A stretch of 64,000 bases of DNA. Source: Microbacterium fluvii (lineage in GTDB: Bacteria; Actinomycetota; Actinomycetes; Actinomycetales; Microbacteriaceae). Positions 41,816-49,831 of this stretch are shown here, one piece after another. Numbering within the stretch: position 1 is the first letter of the stretch; the number at the start of each line of letters is the position of its first letter. The position numbers and the translations under genes are program-made. The stretch spans positions 496,001 to 560,000 of the forward strand of contig NZ_JAOPFX010000001.1 of assembly GCF_025515205.1 (NCBI RefSeq), read 5' to 3'. Under the pieces are notes generated by a model. The model was given only the letters and a program-made list of their open reading frames with translations. It was not told the origin of the DNA and ran no database searches.

Positions 41816-43212
41816 GCGGCCTGCTTGGTCGGCTCGCCGCGTTCGATGGCCAGGCTCTGTTCGGCAGGTCCCTCGCCGATGTGCGGCGACTGCTTGATCT
41901 TGAACGCGAACAGCACCAGCAGCGCCCAGCCCCACAGCAGCAGCGGCGACGACTCGGCGATGCCCTGCACCAGCAGCAGCGCCCCCAGAAGAGTCGGCAG
42001 CAGCGCGATGGGCGAGTAGGGCCGGTCGGCGCGCAGATCCCAGCGGGGGCGGTCGACGGCGAAGAACCACGAGCGCCAGATGAAGGCGAGGTAGGTCAGG
42101 ATGATCAGCACGAGGCCGATCGCGCCCAGCTGCAGATAGACGTCGAGCCACATGTTGTGGGCCTGCATGACCGACTCGCCGTGATCGACGATCCACTGAT
42201 CGAAAGCGGGGTCGTTGGTCACCCACGGCGTCGAGAAGCCCCATCCGACGATCGGATGCTGCGCGGCGCGCTCGAGCACCAGACTCCAGATGCCCTCGCG
42301 TCCGGTGAGGTCGGCCTCGCGGCCGAGCGCCGTGAAGATCGCGCCGCGCAGCAGCCAGAACGTGACGGCGCCGCCCACTCCGATGACGGCATAGCCGACG
42401 TAGTACTTCGTGCGGGCGCCAGGACCCTTCGCCGTGCGCATCAGCAGCACGGTGGCCAGCACCACCGCGACCGCGATCGCGCAGATCACGGCGGTCGCGG
42501 AGCCCGCGCGGGAGAAGAGGTAGGCCGACAGCGCGATCCACCCGATGAGCGTCGCCCGGTAGGGCGCGCGCAGGGCGAGGCGGATCGCGAACACGATGAT
42601 CGCCAGCAGCGCGACGGGGGCGAGCAGATTCGAGTTGCCCATGATGCCCTGGATGCGCCCGCCGTCGAGCAGGTTCGCGCGCGACCAGAACACGATCGGG
42701 TCGACCTGCTCGTCGGTGGTGGCGAAGCCGGGCAGCACGGGCTCGCCGACGACGACGGCCACCCACAGCTCGAACACGAGAGAGAGCGCCATCACCCATT
42801 TCAGGGCGGATGCGAGACTGCGGGTGACCTCCCGCCAGGTGAGCACGCTCCCCACGAACATCGCCTGCAGTGTGGTGATCCACAGCAGCAGCAGGGTCAC
42901 GGCGGTCGCGCCGATCCACGCGGTCCACAGGAGCGACAGCGTCGCCCACGCGAGGTAGCCGACGACGAACCAGGGCAGGCGCCGCCACTGCACCGCGGGG
43001 CGCAGCACGATCCACAGGATCACCGACAGCACTCCGCCCGAGATCGTGACGACCGCCGCGACCACCTCGCCGAACGCGTGCACCCAGGCGGTGCCGGACA
43101 CCGTCATGAACAGCAGGAACGTGCACCAGGCCCGCAGCATCAGGTGGCTGGTCTTCTCGCGAAGCGGAGCGGTCGGCGGTGCCGACGCGGGATGCTTCGA
43201 ACTCACGGCCAT
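41812..43212 (-). CDS. O-antigen ligase/polymerase-type membrane protein (Wzy/WaaL family, 2 of 2)
   Basis: A 466-residue membrane protein with about 12 hydrophobic segments. Loop signatures are ADLTGREGIWSLVLERAAQH and PIVGWGFSTPWVTND, then HNMWLDVYLQLGAIGLVLII, the classic Wzy_C pattern. The C-terminus is cytoplasmic, charged and ends in GEPTKQAA. It is a tandem paralogue of the gene at 40505 and is coupled to it (GTGA). The promoter overlaps that of manA: TACCCT lies 9 bases upstream of the ATG. Two paralogues suggest two polymers or a polymerase plus a ligase. Confidence 0.82.
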   Translation of the reverse strand: MAVSSKHPASAPPTAPLREKTSHLMLRAWCTFLLFMTVSGTAWVHAFGEVVAAVVTISGGVLSVILWIVLRPAVQWRRLPWFVVGYLAWATLSLLWTAWIGATAVTLLLLWITTLQAMFVGSVLTWREVTRSLASALKWVMALSLVFELWVAVVVGEPVLPGFATTDEQVDPIVFWSRANLLDGGRIQGIMGNSNLLAPVALLAIIVFAIRLALRAPYRATLIGWIALSAYLFSRAGSATAVICAIAVAVVLATVLLMRTAKGPGARTKYYVGYAVIGVGGAVTFWLLRGAIFTALGREADLTGREGIWSLVLERAAQHPIVGWGFSTPWVTNDPAFDQWIVDHGESVMQAHNMWLDVYLQLGAIGLVLIILTYLAFIWRSWFFAVDRPRWDLRADRPYSPIALLPTLLGALLLVQGIAESSPLLLWGWALLVLFAFKIKQSPHIGEGPAEQSLAIERGEPTKQAA

Positions 43213-43221
43213 GGTGCACTC

Positions 43222-43227
43222 AGGGTA
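43222..43227 (-). promoter_or_regulatory. TACCCT -10 element of the tandem Wzy-type genes
   Basis: TACCCT on the minus strand with a nine-base spacer to the ATG at 43212. It lies 14 bases from the manA -10 on the other strand. Confidence 0.45.
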
Positions 43228-43241
43228 TCGCGCCGCGCCCG

Positions 43242-43247
43242 TAGGCT
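43242..43247 (+). promoter_or_regulatory. TAGGCT -10 element of manA (leaderless type)
   Basis: TAGGCT with a seven-base spacer to the ATG at 43255. The whole divergent region is 42 bp, so the two promoters must overlap physically. Confidence 0.55.
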
Positions 43248-43254
43248 GAGGGGC

Positions 43255-44409
43255 ATGCTCACCGGCATCTCGAACACGCCCCGTGACTACGCATGGGGAT
43301 CGACCTCGCTCATCGCCGACCTCGAGGGGCGCACGGCAGACGGGCGGCCGGAGGCGGAGGTCTGGTTCGGCGACCACGCCGGATCTCCCGCACTGACCGC
43401 CGACGGGACGCCGCTGCCGGACTGGCGGGCAGCAGAGGGGGAGCCCGAGCGGCTCCCGTACCTGCTGAAGCTGCTGGCCGCGGCATCCCCGCTGTCGATC
43501 CAGGCCCACCCCTCCAAGGCGCAGGCAGAGGTCGGGTTCGCCCGCGAAGAGGCGGCCGGCATCGACCGCGACGCCCCCGAGCGCACCTACCGCGACGACA
43601 ACCACAAGCCTGAGCTCATCGTCGCGATCGGGGATTCGTTCACGGCGCTCGCCGGGCTGCGCGAGCTCGAGGCGACCAGGCGCCTGCTGGCGGCCCTCGG
43701 CGACGCGGGCGCCCCCGTCGCCGAGCGCCTGAGCGGGGCGGATGCGGCGACCGCCCTGCGCGAGACGATCGCGTGGCTGCTCTCGGGCGATGCGCACAGC
43801 GAGGTCGACGCGATCATCTCGGCGCTGCCCGCCGCCACCAGCGACGAGTTCGACGTCGAACTCGACGTGTTCTGCGCGGTTGCCGACGCCTATCCGGCCG
43901 ACCCCGGGGTCGTCGTGGCGCTGCTCATGAACGTCGTGCTGCTCGCGCCAGGCGAGGGCGTGTTCGTGCCCGCGGGGGTGCTGCACGCCTATCTCGAGGG
44001 ACTGGGCGTGGAGATCATGGCGGCCAGCGACAATGTGCTGCGCGGCGGACTGACCCCCAAGCACATCGACGTCGCCGAGCTGCTCGACGTGCTCGACACC
44101 ACCCCGGGACCCGCCCCCGTGGTGCTCCCCGTCGATGAGGGCGACGGCATCTCGCGCTACCGCACCCCTGTCGCCGACTTCGTGCTGCGCCGCGTCGAGG
44201 CGGCGGGCGGTGAGGTGCGCGTGCCCACGGCGGCACCGGCCATCGCGCTGTGCACCGCCGGCGAGGTCGCCGTGGCGGGCGCGCGCGGCGGCGGTTCCGT
44301 CGCGCTGCGGCCGGGGGAGGCCCTCTATGCCACGGCCGACGAAGAGGCCGTCACCGTGACCGGTCGCGGCGAGGTGTTCGTCGCGCAGCCGGCCCACAGC
44401 GGACTGTGA
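43255..44409 (+). CDS. manA: Mannose-6-phosphate isomerase, class I
   Basis: A 384-residue type I phosphomannose isomerase that interconverts fructose 6-phosphate and mannose 6-phosphate. Zn-binding and catalytic motifs: LSIQAHPSKAQAEVGF (about residues 82-97, Gln and His), DDNHKPELIVAIGDSF (about 115-130, Glu), and LAPGEGVFVPAGVLHAYLEG (about 230-249, His). NVLRGGLTPKHIDVAELL is the conserved late helix. Mannose 6-phosphate feeds GDP-mannose, and could also be the precursor of Kdn-9-phosphate for the NeuA/NeuB block next door. In mycobacteria manA lies in the same syntenic block near whiB2. The start is the ATG seven bases after TAGGCT. Confidence 0.95.
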   Translation: MLTGISNTPRDYAWGSTSLIADLEGRTADGRPEAEVWFGDHAGSPALTADGTPLPDWRAAEGEPERLPYLLKLLAAASPLSIQAHPSKAQAEVGFAREEAAGIDRDAPERTYRDDNHKPELIVAIGDSFTALAGLRELEATRRLLAALGDAGAPVAERLSGADAATALRETIAWLLSGDAHSEVDAIISALPAATSDEFDVELDVFCAVADAYPADPGVVVALLMNVVLLAPGEGVFVPAGVLHAYLEGLGVEIMAASDNVLRGGLTPKHIDVAELLDVLDTTPGPAPVVLPVDEGDGISRYRTPVADFVLRRVEAAGGEVRVPTAAPAIALCTAGEVAVAGARGGGSVALRPGEALYATADEEAVTVTGRGEVFVAQPAHSGL

Positions 44410-44414
44410 GCGGA

Positions 44415-44441
44415 TTGCGACACGCCGACGGCGCGTCGCAA
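44415..44441 (+). terminator. Hairpin terminator after manA
   Basis: TTGCGAC (44415-44421) pairs with GTCGCAA (44435-44441). After one A-C mismatch, CGCC (44423-44426) pairs with GGCG (44430-44433), with a GAC loop. It begins 6 bases after the manA stop and uncouples manA from whiB. Confidence 0.6.
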
Positions 44442-44478
44442 ACCTTCGAGTGCGAGGTGAGGGTTTACGATCTGCGAC

Positions 44479-44508
44479 TTGACGAAAACGGAATGACACC
44501 GCTGTAAT
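44479..44508 (+). promoter_or_regulatory. Candidate promoter of whiB
   Basis: TTGACG (44479-44484) and TGTAAT (44503-44508) with 18 bases between form the most sigma-70-like promoter in the window. The surrounding DNA is unusually AT-rich. TAATTA at 44505-44510 is an alternative -10. Confidence 0.5.
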
Positions 44509-44516
44509 TAGTGCAT

Positions 44517-44532
44517 CACGCGGCATCGCGTG
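44517..44532 (+). promoter_or_regulatory. Small inverted repeat in the whiB leader
   Basis: CACGCG-GCAT-CGCGTG, a perfect 6-bp stem with a 4-nt loop just after the candidate promoter. It could be an operator or an RNA hairpin; no role can be assigned. Confidence 0.35.
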
Positions 44533-44560
44533 GGGGCACAAGGCAAGGCGGGTGAACGAG

Positions 44561-44884
44561 ATGGCGGCCTCACAGTATCGTGCGGGAGTTCCCGACAACT
44601 GGTTCGTCGATCCGGTCAATCTCGGTGTACCGGGGGTGCGGCGTCCCGTTGCGGACGACGACAACCCGCTCGCCTGGCAGACCGACGCGCTGTGCGCGCA
44701 GACCGACCCCGAGGCGTTCTTCCCCGAGAAGGGCGGATCGACCCGCGACGCCAAGCGCATCTGCACGACGTGCGACGTGCGCGACCAGTGCCTCGAATAC
44801 GCGCTGCAGAACGATGAGCGTTTCGGCATCTGGGGCGGACTCAGCGAACGCGAGCGCCGCAAGCTCAAGCGCCGCGCCGGCTGA
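44561..44884 (+). CDS. WhiB-family iron-sulfur transcription factor (WhiB2/WhmD-like)
   Basis: A 107-residue WhiB-like regulator. Four cysteines bind a 4Fe-4S cluster: one in TDALCAQTDPEAFFPEKGG, then CTTCDVRDQCLEYAL with the CxxCxxxxxC spacing. GIWGGLSERERRKLKRRAG supplies the G[IV]WGG turn and basic DNA-binding tail. The position between manA and the GT2-DUF5719 genes matches WhiB2/WhmD, which controls division or sporulation in actinobacteria. WhiB proteins usually act with the principal sigma factor. ATG at 44561 was preferred because it begins MAASQYRAGVPDNW, the typical N-terminus; GTG at 44552 would add three residues. Confidence 0.92.
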   Translation: MAASQYRAGVPDNWFVDPVNLGVPGVRRPVADDDNPLAWQTDALCAQTDPEAFFPEKGGSTRDAKRICTTCDVRDQCLEYALQNDERFGIWGGLSERERRKLKRRAG

Positions 44885-44931
44885 CTGGGCGCGCCACGGC
44901 GCGTAACACCGGAGCCGACCGACTCGGCGCT

Positions 44932-44937
44932 TAGGCT
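44932..44937 (+). promoter_or_regulatory. TAGGCT -10 element of the GT2 gene
   Basis: TAGGCT with a nine-base spacer to the ATG at 44947, without a Shine-Dalgarno. Confidence 0.45.
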
Positions 44938-44946
44938 GACCAGGCC

Positions 44947-47805
44947 ATGCCCGCCCGAGTTCACGCGATCCTCGTCGTCCGTCCGGACGCCCGCACCTTC
45001 GCCGCCATGCATCTGCGGCGCACGCTCACCGCCCTCGATGCGCAGACGCGTCGCGTCGATGCGCTGACCATCGTCGTCTGCGGCAGAGACGCCGAGGTGC
45101 ACGAGGTCGCCGCCGCGTCGGGCGCCGAGTCGGTGATCACGGCCCCCGCCGGCACCGGCTTCGCCGCCGCCACCGAGATCGCCTCGCTGCGCCTCGGCGA
45201 CGCCGACGGAGTCTGGCTGCTCGCACAGGACACCGCGCCGGAGCAGAGCGCCCTCGCCAAGCTCGCCGGCGCCCTGGAGCTCGCTCCGTCGGCGGCCTTC
45301 GCGGCCCCCAAGCTCGTGCGATGGAACGGCCCGGACGAGATCGTGTCGCTCGGAGTCAGCATGACGCGGTTCGGCAGGGCCTGCGGGCTGGCCGACGGCG
45401 AGCTCGATCAGGGGCAGCACGACGGCGGCGAAGACGTCTTGGCCGCCGACGTGCGGGGACTGCTCGTGCGCGCCGAGGCGTGGCGCACGCTGGGCGGACT
45501 CGACACGGGGCTGTCGGGCGCCGACGAAGGACTCGATCTCGGCGTGCGCGCGCGCCTGGCGGGCGGCAGGGTGACGGTCGTGCCCGCCGCACACATCGCC
45601 GTGGCCGGCGACGGCGTGGCGGGGCTGCCCGCACCCATCGGCGGCGCTGCCCGTCGCCGCATCGCCTATGCGTCGCGCGCGGCACAGCTGCACCGGCGGC
45701 TCGCCTATGCGCCGGTCTGGGCGGTGGCCCTGCACTGGCTGACGATCCTTCCGCTGGCGCTGTGGCGCACCGTCGGACACCTGATCGGCAAGGAACCAGG
45801 GCTGGTGTGGCCCGAGTGGCGGGCGGCGGTCGTCGCCCTCGTGCGACTCGCATCCGTCGCCCGCGCACGCGGCCGCATCCGGCGCGCGCGCACGGCATCG
45901 TGGGCTCAGCTCTCTCCGCTGCGGATCTCGCAGACGCAGCTGCGGGAGAGACTCGACGACGACCCCGACGCCGATGTCGTCGGGGGAGTGCACCGAGGCG
46001 ACCTGCGCTTCTTCTCGGGCGGCGGCGCGTGGCTCGTGCTGGCCGCGCTCGGGGTGTCGGCCGCCGCGTTCACGGCGCTGCTGGTGTGGCCAGTGATCGG
46101 CGGGGGCGGCCTGCAGCCGCTGCGGGCGACGGTCGCGCAGCTGTGGGCGGATGCGGCCTACGGGCGGCGCGCGCTGGGGCTCGAGACGATCGGCCCGGCC
46201 GACCCGTTCGCGGGCGTCGTCGCGGTGCTCGGCAGCCTCTGGCCGTCGGCCCCTTCGCACGTCCTCGTGATCCTGTGGGTGCTCGCCCTGCCGCTGGCGG
46301 CCCTCGGCGGATGGTTCGCCGCGACGCGGGTCACCGAGCGGTCGCTCCTGCGCGTCGCCGGCGGCGTCGTGTGGATGCTGGCGCCCACGTTCCTGTCCGC
46401 CCTCGTCGACCCGCGGCCGGCGGCGGTGCTCGTGCATCTGCTGCTGCCCTGGCTCTTCTTCGCCGGCTCCGCCGCCCACCGCTCCTGGGTGCCTGCCGGC
46501 GCCGCCTCCCTGCTCCTCGCCGCCGTGCTGGCGTGCGCGCCGTCGCTCGGCCCGGCCCTCGCGGTGGTGTGGGTGGGGATGCTGGCGCTCGTCGCCGTCG
46601 TTCGCGGCGGCGACGGGGTGGCGAAGGTCATCTGGCTGCTCGTGCCCACGATCGTGCTGTTCGCACCGCTGGCGTGGTACCAGCTGCGCCACGGCGAGCT
46701 CATCGGGCTGCTGGCCGACCCCGGGGTCACCTGGAGCGGCGCGCAGGTCGAGGCCACCGCATCCGGTCGGGCGCTGCTGGCCGCCGGCATCCCCAGCGCC
46801 GATCTGGCCGGGTGGGTCGGGTTCCTCCCCGAGGGCGTGCCCACCTGGTGGGTGCCGCTGCTGGCCGCGCCGATCGCCGTGCTGGCTCTGGTCGCACCGC
46901 TCACGGTGCGCTGGGCGGCCGGGGTGACCCTGCTCGTGGTGGCCGCGCTGGGCCTCGGCACCGCCTTCGCGCAGGCCTCCGTCGCCGTGGCCTCGACCGA
47001 GGCGACGGCGGTGGCGCTGTGGCCGGGAACGGGACTGAGCCTGGCATGGGCGGGAGTCGTCGGGGCGGCGCTGGTCACCCTCGACACGGGCCTCGTGCGC
47101 CGCGCCGGGCGCACCCGCGCCGCGCTGGCGATCGTGTCGGCGTCGCTGTTGGCGGTGCTCGCGGTTCCGTCGCTCACGGCGATGACGAGGGGGACGAGCG
47201 CGCTGACCAGCGGACCGGTCAGCACGCTGCCGGCCTATGTCGCCGCCGAGGGGCGCGACGACCCCGACATCGGCACCATCGTGCTCTCCCCGCTGGCGGG
47301 TGGCGATCTCGCCGTCGACGTCGTGTGGGGAGGCAGCGAGACCCTCGGCGGGCAGACGACCGTGCTCGCCACCCGCACCACGCCCTCGTCGCACGACGAG
47401 CAGCTGGCCGAGCTCGCGGCCGACCTCGTCACGCCGGCGGCCGACGACGTCATCGACAGCCTCGCCGCCGAGGGCATCGGATTCGTTCTCGTGGCGCCGC
47501 TGTCGGGGAGCACGGCGGATGCGGCGGCGACGCTGCGCCTCGAGGCCGTCACCTCGTTGAATCAGCGCGCCCGGCTCGATCCGGTCGGCGAGACGGCACG
47601 CGGTTCGCTGTGGCGTGTCGCGGGCGACCTCGGCGAGCGTGCGGCGGTCAGCGAAGAGGTCTCCTCGGTGACGGGCATCGTGGCGCTGGGGCAGCTTCTC
47701 GCCGTCGCCGCCGCGCTGCTGCTCTCGGTGCCCACGGGCGCCTCGCGCCGTGCCGCACGGCGCTCTCCGCGCATCGTCGGACCGCAGTGGCAGGAGGAGC
47801 GATGA
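44947..47805 (+). CDS. GT2 glycosyltransferase with large multi-membrane region
   Basis: A 952-residue membrane protein. Residues about 1-250 are a GT-A domain with HAILVVRPDARTF, ADGVWLLAQDTAPEQSAL (a DxD-like acidic site in variant form), and VRGLLVRAEAWRTLGGLDTG, where GGLD is a family feature. Residues about 250-700 hold about 12-14 hydrophobic segments. The last 200 residues are an extracytoplasmic part followed by a final membrane segment at about 915-935. It lies between whiB and DUF5719 in a conserved actinobacterial order. A role in wall glycan assembly is inferred, and the donor is unknown. Its stop overlaps the DUF5719 start (ATGA). Confidence 0.85.
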   Translation: MPARVHAILVVRPDARTFAAMHLRRTLTALDAQTRRVDALTIVVCGRDAEVHEVAAASGAESVITAPAGTGFAAATEIASLRLGDADGVWLLAQDTAPEQSALAKLAGALELAPSAAFAAPKLVRWNGPDEIVSLGVSMTRFGRACGLADGELDQGQHDGGEDVLAADVRGLLVRAEAWRTLGGLDTGLSGADEGLDLGVRARLAGGRVTVVPAAHIAVAGDGVAGLPAPIGGAARRRIAYASRAAQLHRRLAYAPVWAVALHWLTILPLALWRTVGHLIGKEPGLVWPEWRAAVVALVRLASVARARGRIRRARTASWAQLSPLRISQTQLRERLDDDPDADVVGGVHRGDLRFFSGGGAWLVLAALGVSAAAFTALLVWPVIGGGGLQPLRATVAQLWADAAYGRRALGLETIGPADPFAGVVAVLGSLWPSAPSHVLVILWVLALPLAALGGWFAATRVTERSLLRVAGGVVWMLAPTFLSALVDPRPAAVLVHLLLPWLFFAGSAAHRSWVPAGAASLLLAAVLACAPSLGPALAVVWVGMLALVAVVRGGDGVAKVIWLLVPTIVLFAPLAWYQLRHGELIGLLADPGVTWSGAQVEATASGRALLAAGIPSADLAGWVGFLPEGVPTWWVPLLAAPIAVLALVAPLTVRWAAGVTLLVVAALGLGTAFAQASVAVASTEATAVALWPGTGLSLAWAGVVGAALVTLDTGLVRRAGRTRAALAIVSASLLAVLAVPSLTAMTRGTSALTSGPVSTLPAYVAAEGRDDPDIGTIVLSPLAGGDLAVDVVWGGSETLGGQTTVLATRTTPSSHDEQLAELAADLVTPAADDVIDSLAAEGIGFVLVAPLSGSTADAAATLRLEAVTSLNQRARLDPVGETARGSLWRVAGDLGERAAVSEEVSSVTGIVALGQLLAVAAALLLSVPTGASRRAARRSPRIVGPQWQEER

Positions 47806-49196
47806 GCACGCGCACGCCCTTCGGGTGGGCGACCACCGGAGCACGGGTGCTGGTGGGAACGCTGGTATCTGCAGGCTTCGTGGTCGCCGTCGTCTCGGCC
47901 ATCTCGGTGCCGTGGCCGACCATCGCCAGGGAGCCCGCCGCTGTGGAGGTGTCGCCGACGGCGACCGACAGCATCCTGGCCTGCACGGGGGATCTCCTGG
48001 CCATCGGACGCGACCTCGCCGACGCCAACAGGGTGACCGCCGCCGCCGGCCAGCAGGTCGCCGTCGCGACCGCCGGCGGAATCGACGCCGTGCGCGACAC
48101 GCTGGAGGGTCCGGCCGAGGGCTCGGGCCCCGCGGTCGTGAGCGCGCCGGCGGTCGACGGCGTCGCCCCCGACCTCGCTGCCGCTGGATCGGCGTCGGTC
48201 GACTCCGATGATCTCAGCGGCCTCGCCGCCTCGGCGTGCCGGCCCGCGCTCATGGAGTCGTGGCTCGTCGGCGGATCGGGGTCGACGGGGGCCGCCGATC
48301 TCGTGCTGCTGTCGAACCCCGGTGAAGTCGCGGCGACGGTCGAGCTGACCGTCTACGGTGCCGACGGAGCGGCCACCCCCGCAGGCTCAGGACTCGTGCT
48401 GCCCGCAGGGACGCAGCGGGCGATCCCGCTGGCCGGCCTCGTGCTCGGCGAGGAGAGCCCCGTCGTGCGGGTGACCTCGACCGGAGCCCCGGTGCAGGCG
48501 TCGCTGCAGGCGAGCATCACCCGCACCCTCGAGCCCGGCGGTGTCGACCAGGTCGGCGCGATCGCCGCGGCGACCGCCGAGGCCGTCATCCCCGCGGTGC
48601 CGGTGGGCGGTGGCGACGGCGAAGACGCGGCGACGGTCGTGCGCATCCTCGCGCCCGACACCGCCACCGAGGCCCGCGTCACCGTCGTCGCCGACGGCGA
48701 CGACGCTCCTGCCGCCGACCCGCAGACCGTGCCGCTGACGGCCGGGGTTCCCACCGAGGTCGAGCTGCGGGGGCTGGCTGCGGGGCGGTACACGGTGACC
48801 GTCGAGGCCGACGTGCCCGTGCTCGCCGCCGTGTGGCAGACGACGGGCTTCGGCGAGGGCTCGGACTTCGGCTGGTTCACCGCCGCTCCCGCGTACACGG
48901 GGCCGAGCCTTCTGGCCACGCCTCCCGGCGGCCAGCCCACCCTCACGGTCGTCAACCCGCAGGCGGAGCCGGTGGCGGTGCGCGTGCAGCCCTCGGCAGG
49001 CGGCGACGCCGTCGAACTGCAGCTCGCGCCAGGGCAGACCCTCTCCACGGCGCTGGCTGCGGGCACGGGCTACGTGCTGGATTCGGGTGGTGCCGAGGTG
49101 CACGCAGCGGTGACGGTCGCCTCGCCTGCGGGGATCGCGGGCTTCGCGGTCTGGGCATCGGATGCCGCCGCCCCCGCGATCGCCGTGTACCCCTAG
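47802..49196 (+). CDS. DUF5719 family exported protein
   Basis: A 464-residue protein with an N-terminal membrane segment (about residues 14-37, VGTLVSAGFVVAVVSAISV) that anchors a beta-rich extracytoplasmic part. Features include FGEGSDFGWFTAAPAYTG and repeated Gly/Ala/Val-rich strands such as LVLLSNPGEVAATVELTVYG. I associate it with DUF5719, found directly after this GT2 gene in Microbacteriaceae and related groups. No enzymatic motif is visible. Overlap with the GT2 gene (ATGA) suggests the two act together at the membrane. The preceding GAGGAG at 47793-47799 is a good ribosome-binding site. Confidence 0.78.
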   Translation: MSTRTPFGWATTGARVLVGTLVSAGFVVAVVSAISVPWPTIAREPAAVEVSPTATDSILACTGDLLAIGRDLADANRVTAAAGQQVAVATAGGIDAVRDTLEGPAEGSGPAVVSAPAVDGVAPDLAAAGSASVDSDDLSGLAASACRPALMESWLVGGSGSTGAADLVLLSNPGEVAATVELTVYGADGAATPAGSGLVLPAGTQRAIPLAGLVLGEESPVVRVTSTGAPVQASLQASITRTLEPGGVDQVGAIAAATAEAVIPAVPVGGGDGEDAATVVRILAPDTATEARVTVVADGDDAPAADPQTVPLTAGVPTEVELRGLAAGRYTVTVEADVPVLAAVWQTTGFGEGSDFGWFTAAPAYTGPSLLATPPGGQPTLTVVNPQAEPVAVRVQPSAGGDAVELQLAPGQTLSTALAAGTGYVLDSGGAEVHAAVTVASPAGIAGFAVWASDAAAPAIAVYP

Positions 49197-49218
49197 CATC
49201 CGCCCTTCTCCTTCCGCG

Positions 49219-49272
49219 ACTTGGCAGCTGTTGTCGCTTCGCCGCCCGATCCAGCGGCAAGAGGTGCCAAGT
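49219..49272. terminator. Long imperfect palindrome between convergent genes
   Basis: ACTTGGCA (49219-49226) pairs with TGCCAAGT (49265-49272). After a small internal loop, TTGTCGCT pairs with AGCGGCAA, with one G-T, around a 14-nt loop. It lies between the DUF5719 and zincin-like genes and could stop transcription from both sides. It is AT-richer than the DNA around it, so it might also be a mobile REP-like element. Confidence 0.6.
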
Positions 49273-49284
49273 TGCGGGGGGAGG

Positions 49285-49734
49285 TCAGAAGTAACGGAAA
49301 CGCTCGGGGCCGAGGTCCCACGGGTCGCGGTCGAGATACTCGGCCGCGGCGCGGAAGACGGCGCCCTCGACCATCATGCGGTGGTGCAGGTCGTCGCTGC
49401 GGTGCAGCGGCCCGAGGCGCTCGATCGGGATGCGGTAGAGCGTGATGCGCTTGTCGTCGACGCTCACCCGCCACCGCGGGATGCCGTCGTCGTCGGAGGC
49501 GGCCGGCATGTCGGCGATCTCGAACCGCACGTCTCGCAGCTCCGGCCACGCGGAGCGGAGGAACTCGGCGGCGGTGCCGACCGCGAGGTCGAAGCGCTCG
49601 ATGCGCGTGTCGAGCGGGGGCAGCGGTGGCCGCACGACAGGGCTGCGATCGGCGCGCCCGTGGCGGCCGTGCCGGTCCGGCCTGCGCGCGGCGCGCACCG
49701 GCGGAGCCGACCACTTTCCCCGCCGCCACGCCAT
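49285..49734 (-). CDS. Zincin-like metallopeptidase-family protein lacking HExxH
   Basis: A 149-residue protein of the small zincin-like metallopeptidase family (PF06262), matching Rv3259 by position. It starts with a basic stretch (MAWRRGKWSAPPVRAARRPD). The fold pattern ITLYRIPIERLG then DLHHRMMVEGAVFRAAAEYL is clear. The usual HExxH zinc motif is missing: the helix reads VEGAVF. It therefore is probably not an active metalloprotease, though HH upstream might still bind metal. The gene is divergent from DUF3499 and convergent with DUF5719, which is the usual actinobacterial context. Its function is unknown. Confidence 0.8.
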   Translation of the reverse strand: MAWRRGKWSAPPVRAARRPDRHGRHGRADRSPVVRPPLPPLDTRIERFDLAVGTAAEFLRSAWPELRDVRFEIADMPAASDDDGIPRWRVSVDDKRITLYRIPIERLGPLHRSDDLHHRMMVEGAVFRAAAEYLDRDPWDLGPERFRYF

Positions 49735-49745
49735 GGCACCATCCT

Positions 49746-49793
49746 AGGTCGCGGCGCGGCCAGGTCGCGGCGCGACCAGGTCGCGGCGCGGCA
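49746..49793. repeat. Three tandem 16-bp repeats
   Basis: AGGTCGCGGCGCGGCC occurs three times in a row (49746-49761, 49762-49777, 49778-49793), with G/A and C/A differences in units 2 and 3. They fill the gap between the zincin-like gene and the DUF3499 promoter. Confidence 0.8.
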
Positions 49794-49818
49794 GCGCGAG
49801 GCGAGGGTCGGGGGCGGC

Positions 49819-49824
49819 TACCGT
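49819..49824 (+). promoter_or_regulatory. TACCGT -10 element of the DUF3499 gene (leaderless type)
   Basis: TACCGT with a seven-base spacer to the ATG at 49832. The spacer contains GGAGG, so a very short leader or a leaderless start are both possible. Confidence 0.45.
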
Positions 49825-49831
49825 GGAGGCG

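Noticed and set aside
41812..47844. A 2010-codon open frame on the minus strand reaching far beyond the Wzy-type gene
   Set aside because: Beyond 43212 it is antisense to manA, whiB and the GT2 gene, and its product is low-complexity Arg/Gln/His-rich. It is a GC-bias artefact.
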